NCBI GenBank assembly: GCA_900550235.1
Contig: URRQ01000055.1
Coordinates: 1-10,703, forward strand
Origin: an uncultured Lachnospiraceae bacterium
Lineage (GTDB): Bacteria; Bacillota; Clostridia; Lachnospirales; Lachnospiraceae
DNA: 10,703 nucleotides
Direction of reading: 5' to 3'
Part shown: positions 5,429 through 10,703 of the stretch, in pieces
How positions within the stretch are numbered: the stretch's first letter is position 1
How the letters are laid out: every line of letters begins with the position of its first letter
Translations under genes and position numbers: made by a program
The notes under the pieces: generated by a model
Database searches by the model: none
Told to the model about the DNA's origin: nothing
What the model saw: the letters and a program-made list of their open reading frames with translations, nothing else

Positions 5429-6538
5429 TCAATCTTCTTCCTCTGGTTCAATAGAACTATCTAAAACATCTTCGTCGTTATCTACAGTCTCTTTCGATTG
5501 GTCTGTTGATTCTGATTCTTCCTCCTTCCTTTCGTCATCTGGATTTTCTGGTTCATCTGTTTCATCTGTTTCATCTGGTTCATCCGCATCCTTTGAGTCT
5601 CCAGACTTATCGGTTTCATCTGTTTGATCAGGTTCTTCCTGTTCCTCCCTTTTCTCATTTTGCTGTTCTAAAATATCTTCATTCTCATCATGATTCGCTT
5701 CCTCTTCTTTTTCAAAATCATCTGCATCTTCATACTCAGATAATTTTTCTTGAATCGATTCTTTCAATATAGGCTCCTCCATAAAGGACGGATTCTTTTC
5801 CAGCAATTCCAGAATCTCTTCTTCTGTAGTCTCATTTACCACTTTATGGAAACTCTCGCCGGCTAATATCTGCTCTGCCAGATATATCCCCAAACTTTTG
5901 CCTGCTTTCTTTGCATTTTCAACATCTTCTTTATCCCCTGCAAGGTAAAGTAAATGTTCCGTACCAAATGTTTTTTCCAAACGCCTCTGCAATGCTGCAC
6001 GTTCCTCTTCAGATTCGTCCTCCAAAAAAGCATATCCCACAATAATGGTTTCTTTATCCAAAAGATCCTGTGAAAAATAGTTCTTGATTGTTTCTACCTT
6101 TTCTCCTTTTATCTTTTTCTTTTCTTCTCTTGTAAGAGAATCATTCTTTGAATCGGCTTCTTTCACTCTGTTTTTTTGATTCAAAACTACTTCAACCGCT
6201 TTTTCTCCATCCACAGATACCATGGCGTAAGCCTTTTCCGGCTTTGATAATACTGCAAAAGATGTAACAAAAAGCGCACATGCGGCTGCTACTGCAACCA
6301 TCTTCTTCCAAAGTGTTTTATGTTGATTTCCGCTCTTCTTCCTTTCTGCAAACGGGATGATGGATGCATGGTTTTCTTCCTTGAAAGAATCCTTTTTCAA
6401 TATATCTTCTTCCAATATATAGATGCGATCCCCCACCTTCATACCGTCTTTATATACAATGCGAAGAATCTGACCGTCTTCTGCCATAACAAGCGCATAC
6501 GTTTCTTTTATTTCCATTACAATTACTTTATGATACAT
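5429..6538 (-). CDS. rsgI: Membrane anti-sigma-I factor, RsgI-like, with long acidic extracellular tail
   Basis: A 369-residue single-pass protein that would hold SigI inactive. Residues 1-50 (KVIVMEIKETYALVMAEDG, then DRIYILEED) match the cytoplasmic RsgI N-terminal domain. A membrane helix spans about 80-97. Residues about 103-245 are the extracytoplasmic domain typical of RsgI proteins (AMVSVDGEKAVEVVLNQKNRV; GKSLGIYLAEQIL). Residues about 265-369 are a D/E/T/P-rich tail with no recognisable carbohydrate-binding module, unlike the sensing domains of cellulolytic clostridia. The ATG overlaps the end of sigI by 11 bases, implying coupled translation; AGGTG lies 11 bases upstream. No terminator is visible before the mobile-element junction about 40 bases downstream, so the native 3' flank may have been displaced. 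The signal sensed is unknown. Confidence 0.88.
   Translation of the reverse strand: MYHKVIVMEIKETYALVMAEDGQILRIVYKDGMKVGDRIYILEEDILKKDSFKEENHASIIPFAERKKSGNQHKTLWKKMVAVAAACALFVTSFAVLSKPEKAYAMVSVDGEKAVEVVLNQKNRVKEADSKNDSLTREEKKKIKGEKVETIKNYFSQDLLDKETIIVGYAFLEDESEEERAALQRRLEKTFGTEHLLYLAGDKEDVENAKKAGKSLGIYLAEQILAGESFHKVVNETTEEEILELLEKNPSFMEEPILKESIQEKLSEYEDADDFEKEEEANHDENEDILEQQNEKREEQEEPDQTDETDKSGDSKDADEPDETDETDEPENPDDERKEEESESTDQSKETVDNDEDVLDSSIEPEEED
5550..5585. repeat. Four 9-base tandem units inside the rsgI acidic tail
   Basis: Units GGTTCATCT, GTTTCATCT, GTTTCATCT and GGTTCATCC run back to back and encode the D-E-P/T triplets of the tail. Slippage would add or remove whole triplets without changing frame, so tail length may vary between strains. 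Confidence 0.8.
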
Positions 6539-7193
6539 GGTGATGACACCTCTCTCCCTTAATCCAATAGACTAATCCTGGAAATTGTTTCACAAATATA
6601 ATCAATACGGACAAAATAAATTCCTTACTCCCCTTTACAATTTTCTCTGTAACCCTGGAAAGCCTGGCAACTTTACGGATTGGAAGTTTCTTTTTTAAAT
6701 ACGTTTCTTCTACTGTTTCTTTGTCTTTACTGGCAATCTCCGCTACTGTTACTGCTCTTTTTCTTGTATCACTATGTTTGGGCGCCCGATCTGCAAGAAC
6801 TTCCAGCGTTAATCCAAACAGCAGCAATTCTTCCCGATACTGAATAATTTCTTCATGAAGGCTACTGTTTTCTTCCTTTTCTTCTGCAAAATCTATTCCT
6901 TCTTCCTGCATTGCTTCCAGAGAGACCTCAGACGATTCCTTTCTTTTTTTCCCTAAATAAGTCTTCAAACGGCTTTCTATCACTAATTTTGCAAATCCCA
7001 GAAAATTTCCTCTATCCTCATCATATTTTTTCACCGCTTCAGTAAAGGCGATTAATGCTATGCTGAATTCGTCGTCATTTTCAATCGAAACATATTTTCC
7101 CGTAAAATTGCTTACTGTCCGAATTAAAAAAGCCATATGCTGATTTATAAGCTGATCCAGATTTTCTAATGCTATCTTTTCACCTGGAACCAT
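6528..7193 (-). CDS. sigI: RNA polymerase sigma factor SigI
   Basis: A 221-residue sigma-70-related factor of the SigI family, controlled by a membrane RsgI. Residues about 39-86 (DEFSIALIAFTEAVKKYDED, then FLGFAKLVIESRLKTYL) are the region-2 core-binding and -10-recognition helices. An acidic linker (95-115) is followed by the SigI C-terminal domain, including LPIRKVARLSRVTEKIVKGS near 170-190, the probable -35-binding helix-turn-helix. The ATG at 7193 has AAGGGG 5 bases upstream. The last eight residues (ERCHHHVS) are encoded where the gene overlaps rsgI. It is 63 bases after the DUF4956 gene and has its own likely promoter in that gap. Known SigI regulons cover heat, wall stress or polysaccharide use; the targets here are unknown. 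Confidence 0.92.
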   Translation of the reverse strand: MVPGEKIALENLDQLINQHMAFLIRTVSNFTGKYVSIENDDEFSIALIAFTEAVKKYDEDRGNFLGFAKLVIESRLKTYLGKKRKESSEVSLEAMQEEGIDFAEEKEENSSLHEEIIQYREELLLFGLTLEVLADRAPKHSDTRKRAVTVAEIASKDKETVEETYLKKKLPIRKVARLSRVTEKIVKGSKEFILSVLIIFVKQFPGLVYWIKGERCHHHVS

Positions 7194-7230
7194 AGCTACC
7201 CCTTCTTTCTATATCCTCATTCCGAATTCT

Positions 7231-7259
7231 ATTATATCATGGGGAAACTCTATTTATCA
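7231..7259 (-). promoter_or_regulatory. Probable promoter of sigI-rsgI (extended -10)
   Basis: On the minus strand TGATATAAT (7231-7239) is a perfect extended -10 element. A weak -35, TGATAA, lies at 7254-7259 with a 17-base spacer and overlaps the stop of the upstream DUF4956 gene. The same stretch has TTTCCCC followed 16 bases later by CGGAA, loosely like a SigI-type -35/-10 pair, so autoregulation is possible but weakly supported. Confidence 0.55.
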
Positions 7260-7922
7260 CGCATTTTGTGCTAGCAAATTTACACTGTCAATTCCACCCA
7301 GTTCAAAAATCGTTTCAATAACTTTATTGCTGTTTGTTTCCGGAATCTCTACTTCATATACCAGCTCAAAGGAATCGGCAAGAATATTTTTAGCCTTTAC
7401 CAGATTACTGTTTGTATGATAACCGACAATCTTCTGGATTTGATCCAAGTCTGTATTACTTCCTCTTACAACCAGTAACAAATGCTGGTTTTCCGTTCCG
7501 GTATTTTTTGTCATAAACATTACGCCAGCTAAAACCACACTTCCAATACATCCAATCAAGTAACTTTGTGTTGCAGAAGCAATGCCAATTGCCATAGACC
7601 AGAAAATAAACCCGATATCACGCGGATCACGAATATTTGTACGAAATCTTACAATCGATAACGAACCAATCATTCCCAGAGAAAGCGCAATATTCGTTTG
7701 TATCAAATCCATCAGGATGGTAGAAATAATTGCTAATGCCACTAAAGTTGCTGCAAATTTCGGCTGATAGGACTGTTTCGTATTGGATAAACGATAGGTT
7801 ACCCACAAAATTGCCGCAAACAGTAAAGCTACTGCCAGACTTATCCATATCATTATTCCACTTGGTTTTATTTGTATTGCATTCATAAAAGAATTTATAG
7901 TTTCTTCTAACTGCTGATTCAT
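7257..7922 (-). CDS. DUF4956 membrane protein (second copy)
   Basis: A 221-residue integral membrane protein of the DUF4956 family, whose genes commonly sit beside VTC-type polyphosphate polymerases. Hydrophobic segments lie at about 22-44, 57-74, 103-119 and 120-138. The family signature GSLSIVRFRTNIRDPRDIGF (86-105) is intact. After the membrane part comes a soluble domain of about 80 residues (from about 146: LLLVVRG, SFELVYEVEIP, GIDSVNLLAQNA) with an ACT/ferredoxin-like strand-helix pattern. AAGGAG lies 7 bases before the ATG, and the gene begins 16 bases after the lipoprotein gene. It resembles the copy at 8820-9485 along its whole length and is equally long, so the two could form a heteromer. 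A role as membrane partner of the polymerase is inferred. Confidence 0.88.
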   Translation of the reverse strand: MNQQLEETINSFMNAIQIKPSGIMIWISLAVALLFAAILWVTYRLSNTKQSYQPKFAATLVALAIISTILMDLIQTNIALSLGMIGSLSIVRFRTNIRDPRDIGFIFWSMAIGIASATQSYLIGCIGSVVLAGVMFMTKNTGTENQHLLLVVRGSNTDLDQIQKIVGYHTNSNLVKAKNILADSFELVYEVEIPETNSNKVIETIFELGGIDSVNLLAQNA

Positions 7923-7938
7923 ATTCCTGCTCCTTCCC

Positions 7939-8805
7939 TTACTCCTTTAACTGTTCAATCTGAATCTGTTCCCCATTCAAAATAAAATTCCACGCAAGTT
8001 GGTCTCCTTCTGAATAGAAGCTTTCCACATCAAAGGCATCCAATCGTGCTTCTATCTCCGGATTTACCGAATCTGAATTTTCTTCTTCATTTCCCGTAAT
8101 GAGCCCATACGTTGGCCTGACTTTTTCTAAAAATGCAACCGATGTTGCATCATTTTCTCCATGATGTCCCAGTTTTAAAATATCTGTTTTCTGCACTTCA
8201 CCACTTTGTAAATAAGCAGCTTCTTCTCCATATTCCATGTCCCCTGTCATAAGGAAAGAATTCTTTCCGTATTGGAAACGGAGAACAATAGAATTATTAT
8301 TTGCATTTCTGTAATCACATCTTTCCGGTATCCAGACATTAACTGTCACGCCTTCCAAATCCAATACTTCTCCACCTTCCAGATATTCCAATGGGACCTG
8401 ATAAGAGTCCGCTAATTCCTGCATATCTACTTTTTCATATGAAGCATCATCCCTTTTGGAAAGATATATTTTTTCTATTGGGTAGTCTTTTATTAGATTT
8501 TTCACATTTCCGGCATGATCCTTGTGTCCATGAGATAAAAAAATACCTTTTAACTCTGTTACCTGTTTCTTCTCTAATACTTTTTTAATCTGCTGATAAT
8601 CTTCTTTTTTCCCTGTATCACACATGTAATAAGTATCTTCCGGAGTTTTTAATAAAAACGCATCTCCTTTTCCTATGGTTATAAACATCAACTCAGCAGT
8701 TTTTCCTGTTACGTCAGGTTCTTCCTTTTCCTTTTTCCCACAACCGCTGAAACAGATTCCACATATTAAACAGCTAATTATTAAAAAAAGTTTTATCCGT
8801 TTCAT
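7939..8805 (-). CDS. ComEC-like metallo-beta-lactamase-fold lipoprotein
   Basis: A 288-residue predicted lipoprotein with a hydrolase domain outside the membrane. The signal peptide ends in lipobox FSGC, with Cys22 as the lipidated residue. The mature protein has the metallo-beta-lactamase fold of the ComEC C-terminal domain: IGKGDAFLL (44-52), DTG (63-65), metal motif SHGHKDHAG with His92, His94, Asp96 and His97, NNNSIVLRF (169-177), TGD with Asp189, and GHHG with His214 and His215. All expected metal ligands are present. It lacks the ComEC membrane channel, so it is not a DNA-uptake protein by itself. Substrate is unknown; nucleic acid or another phosphoester/polyphosphate are guesses. The ATG at 8805 has GGAGG upstream at 7 bases and avoids overlap with the preceding gene. 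Confidence 0.9.
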   Translation of the reverse strand: MKRIKLFLIISCLICGICFSGCGKKEKEEPDVTGKTAELMFITIGKGDAFLLKTPEDTYYMCDTGKKEDYQQIKKVLEKKQVTELKGIFLSHGHKDHAGNVKNLIKDYPIEKIYLSKRDDASYEKVDMQELADSYQVPLEYLEGGEVLDLEGVTVNVWIPERCDYRNANNNSIVLRFQYGKNSFLMTGDMEYGEEAAYLQSGEVQKTDILKLGHHGENDATSVAFLEKVRPTYGLITGNEEENSDSVNPEIEARLDAFDVESFYSEGDQLAWNFILNGEQIQIEQLKE

Positions 8806-8819
8806 ATTGTTCCTCCATA

Positions 8820-9485
8820 TCATGCCACTTTTGTCTTTGGCGCTAATACATTCACACCACGGATTCCTTCTATGTTACTGATCCGGCTGACTAACTTCTC
8901 CTCTTCGTTCTTTTCAAGCTGTAATTCATATACCAGTTCAAATGTATCCGTAAAAACATTTTTACTCTGTACGGTAACACCTGCCTGATGCAACACATTC
9001 TGTACCAGTTCCAGTTGCTTTTTTTCTCCTCTGACAACCATCATCTGATGTTCACATCCTTTATCCAGTTTATGGAATACGACCAGTACAACTCCCATAA
9101 TCAGCGAACTGGCTATTCCTGCGGTAAACGCTCCTACTGCAGACGCAATTCCTATTGCCAATGCCCAGAAAACAAATCCTAAGTCCCTGGGATCTTTGGT
9201 ATTTGTTCGGATTCTGCAAATAGACAGGGAACCCAGCACCCCTAAAGATAACAGGGGATTATTCTGAATCAGAGCCAGCAAAACAGTTGAAATCACTGCC
9301 AGCATCATTAATGTAATGTTAAACTTTTTATTATACGTTAAGGTATCGTGGCACACTCTGTAAATCACCAGCATAAAACTTGCAACTACAAGGGTAAACA
9401 AAATACTTCCTAATAAATTCTGCATGGTTGTAATATAAGGCGCGGCAACCTGCCCTCCCATAAAAGTTTTCATCCAATTACTCAT
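8820..9485 (-). CDS. DUF4956 membrane protein (first copy)
   Basis: The second DUF4956 protein of the cluster, 221 residues from the ATG at 9485. Hydrophobic segments are at about 25-44, 57-74, 102-118 and 120-137. Signature GSLSICRIRTNTKDPRDLGF (85-104) is followed by a soluble C-terminal domain (MMVVRG, FTDTFELVYELQLE, GIRGVNVLAP). An ATG three codons upstream (9494) is possible. I prefer 9485 because AAAGGA lies 8 bases before it and because this makes the length equal to the paralogue. It starts about 15 bases after the polymerase stop and ends 14 bases before the lipoprotein gene, so all are probably one transcript. It likely anchors or channels for the VTC polymerase; this is inference from context. 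Confidence 0.88.
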   Translation of the reverse strand: MSNWMKTFMGGQVAAPYITTMQNLLGSILFTLVVASFMLVIYRVCHDTLTYNKKFNITLMMLAVISTVLLALIQNNPLLSLGVLGSLSICRIRTNTKDPRDLGFVFWALAIGIASAVGAFTAGIASSLIMGVVLVVFHKLDKGCEHQMMVVRGEKKQLELVQNVLHQAGVTVQSKNVFTDTFELVYELQLEKNEEEKLVSRISNIEGIRGVNVLAPKTKVA

Positions 9486-9500
9486 TTTCCTCATCCTTTC

Positions 9501-10223
9501 CTATGTATAATATTCTTTTAAAATCTGACGTGAAGTTCCAAATTTGCTCGGAGGTTTTTTGCTCAAATCACATTTGGAAAGCACATCTTGAATCTGTTTA
9601 AAAAGGAACCTGTCATATTTAATTTCCAGGATTGTCTGTTCCTTTGGCATCGCAGATTTAAAGTTTAAATGCCTGGCAAACAGATCATAGTTAAATTCAC
9701 AAAACCGTAAGTTATTATCCATTGTAACGCGGGTATTGAAATTCTCATGCGTATATGCTCTTCTGTCATACTCTATAAGAGAAACCGGCCGGTATAACCG
9801 CGTTGTCATCAAGTCATACGCATATTGGGATATGGGGTTATGGTACTTCAACAAAACCTCATAATTTCTATGTAATACCTGTATTGCATCTTCGCGCGAA
9901 ATCACAATACTTTCTTTTAGTTCTCTCCCAAAACTTTTCCGCTTTAATTCAAATTTTGCCACTTTATCATCTGGGTGATATACTCTGACACGGATTCTTT
10001 TCTTCTCATCCGCATGATTTTTTTTATCTTCATAATCTTCATTGGTCATGCTGTCAAAATATACACTTCTTACTGTATAACCATTGTAACCGCCATACGC
10101 ATCCGGCGTTAAAAGCCGATCCAAGGCATCCAATAAATATAATCTGTCTGGAAGTGAAAGCAAATATTTTACTTCTTTTCTGGATACGGACAGCGTCTGT
10201 TCTCCTTCACTTTTTCCTCCCAT
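9501..10223 (-). CDS. VTC-domain polyphosphate polymerase
   Basis: A 240-residue protein of the VTC family, whose yeast member makes polyphosphate from ATP inside a basic tunnel. Visible family features are RKEVKYLL (15-22), SVYFDS (53-58), alternating basic residues RIRVRVY (Arg76, Arg78, Arg80), FELKRK (Glu92, Lys94, Lys96), LIEYDRRAY, and the late acidic-basic pair TILEIKYD (Glu200, Lys202), then KFGTS near the end. These correspond to the tunnel and metal-binding residues, so it looks intact. No membrane helix is present, so it is cytoplasmic and probably works with the two DUF4956 membrane proteins downstream. GGGAGGCGG lies 4 bases before the ATG. First gene of the cluster. The spore-coat kinase-like CotH often found beside such genes is not seen here. 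Confidence 0.9.
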   Translation of the reverse strand: MGGKSEGEQTLSVSRKEVKYLLSLPDRLYLLDALDRLLTPDAYGGYNGYTVRSVYFDSMTNEDYEDKKNHADEKKRIRVRVYHPDDKVAKFELKRKSFGRELKESIVISREDAIQVLHRNYEVLLKYHNPISQYAYDLMTTRLYRPVSLIEYDRRAYTHENFNTRVTMDNNLRFCEFNYDLFARHLNFKSAMPKEQTILEIKYDRFLFKQIQDVLSKCDLSKKPPSKFGTSRQILKEYYT

Positions 10224-10300
10224 AAAACCGCCTCCCTGGTTCTTTTTCTTTTTACACTACATAATACAAGGGTAATTTTTTATTTGGGTACTAATTCAAG
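10224..10300 (-). promoter_or_regulatory. Likely promoter region of the polyphosphate cluster (elements not assigned)
   Basis: The stretch between the terminator and the polymerase ATG must hold the promoter if the cluster is transcribed independently. On the minus strand TATTAT is the best -10 candidate, but no convincing -35 lies 16-18 bases upstream. A sigma other than the housekeeping one, or an activator, is possible. Confidence 0.3.
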
Positions 10301-10347
10301 AAAAAAAATCACTCCGTCTGAAAAATCAGATGCGAAGTGACTTTTTT
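10301..10347. terminator. Bidirectional rho-independent terminator
   Basis: TCACT (10309-10313) pairs with AGTGA (10336-10340). An imperfect step of one mismatch and a small bulge follows, then TCTGA pairs with TCAGA around a short A-rich loop. A tract of As precedes the stem and of Ts follows it, so it can work on either strand. It lies between the gene remnant at the right edge and the polymerase gene, insulating the cluster. Confidence 0.8.
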
Positions 10348-10436
10348 CTATTTTATATATTATCTTATAAAGCCAACATACTGTTACTCAGGCAATCCAC
10401 TGTGCAGCATTTTTGTTCCATTAGTGTTTCTTCCAC
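10348..10436 (-). other. Intergenic tail with a very short Cys-rich open frame
   Basis: Between the remnant's stop and the terminator, the minus strand has an 18-codon frame, MEQKCCTVDCLSNSMLAL, in the same frame as the end of the remnant. No convincing ribosome site precedes its ATG. I take it as read-through remains of the decayed gene rather than a functional peptide. Confidence 0.25.
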
Positions 10437-10703
10437 TTAACACTTTTCATTTAATAATTTGCTGACTCTGTCAACCGGAAATTTGTCATACATATCAATG
10501 ATTTCAAACAAATTTAGAGGCAGTTCTTTTTCCCCAATCAAAGTTTATAACTATTTTTCAACCCTATACTCTTTTGCCAGTTTTAAATATGCAATTGATA
10601 TTTCTGGCCTTAAAGTACAGTTCTATTTCTTCTTTTATGCCCTCAATCTCTTCTTGTGGAAAGTTAAAATCATCCAGCCAAATCATCATGCTTTCTTTTT
10701 CAT
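10437..10703 (-). pseudogene. Frameshifted gene remnant entering from the right edge
   Basis: On the minus strand one frame open from the edge reads EKESMMIWLDDFNFPQEEIE and on to a stop near 10520. Partway along, another frame takes over with plausible protein (ISIAYLKLAKEYRVEK, stop). After that come IGEKELPLNLFEIIDMYDKF and PVDRVSKLLNEKC before TAA at 10437-10439. Charge pattern and helix periodicity persist across the frame changes, so this reads as one decayed gene with at least one frameshift and one in-frame stop. The product is not recognised. The N-terminus may lie beyond the window. Confidence 0.5.

Noticed and set aside
5506..5772. Plus-strand His/Leu-rich open frame opposite the rsgI tail
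   Set aside because: It is the antisense reading of the acidic D/E repeats, which forces a His/Leu-rich composition; no start signal is present.
1..10703. CRISPR array, tRNA or rRNA genes
   Set aside because: No regularly spaced direct repeats of suitable length, no cloverleaf sequence and no ribosomal RNA motif were seen on either strand.

Overview
The window looks like the chromosome of an AT-rich anaerobic Firmicute, most likely a Lachnospiraceae-type Clostridium. The basis is codon use, strong AGGAGG ribosome sites, a SigI/RsgI pair, and a Tn916-type integrase with an Xis-like gene typical of gut Clostridia. No rRNA, tRNA or CRISPR array was seen.

Left half (1 to about 5390) is most of a small integrative mobilizable element. 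On the minus strand, reading leftwards, are an Xis-like DUF6462 protein (1456-1247), a ribbon-helix-helix regulator (1135-962) behind a near-consensus promoter, and a Tn916-family tyrosine integrase whose C-terminus runs off the left edge. Further right, also on the minus strand, is a two-gene unit of unknown function (2826-1653) ending at a clear terminator. After a gene-free, hairpin-rich stretch (about 2827-3232) that I read as the probable oriT and mob leader, the plus strand carries mobC, a MOBP relaxase, and a small gene that appears truncated at the element's end. The element has transfer-initiation genes but no type IV secretion genes in view, so it would need a helper for conjugation.

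Two repeat systems in the element are not explained by the genes. One is a pair of 62-base, block-conserved inverted copies (1507-1568 and 2927-2988) flanking the two unknown genes and pointing outwards. The other is a perfect decamer, TAAGAGAGAA, found four times around int and the RHH gene.

Right half (5429-10223) is a tightly packed minus-strand cluster: VTC-type polyphosphate polymerase, a DUF4956 membrane protein, a ComEC-like metallo-beta-lactamase lipoprotein, a second DUF4956 protein, SigI, and its membrane-bound anti-sigma factor RsgI. Gaps are 13-16 bases in the first four genes. SigI has its own likely promoter, and rsgI overlaps sigI by 11 bases. A bidirectional-looking terminator (10301-10347) isolates the cluster from a frameshifted gene remnant at the right edge. 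The strand change and gene truncation near 5390-5428 mark the probable junction between the mobile element and resident chromosome, just downstream of rsgI.
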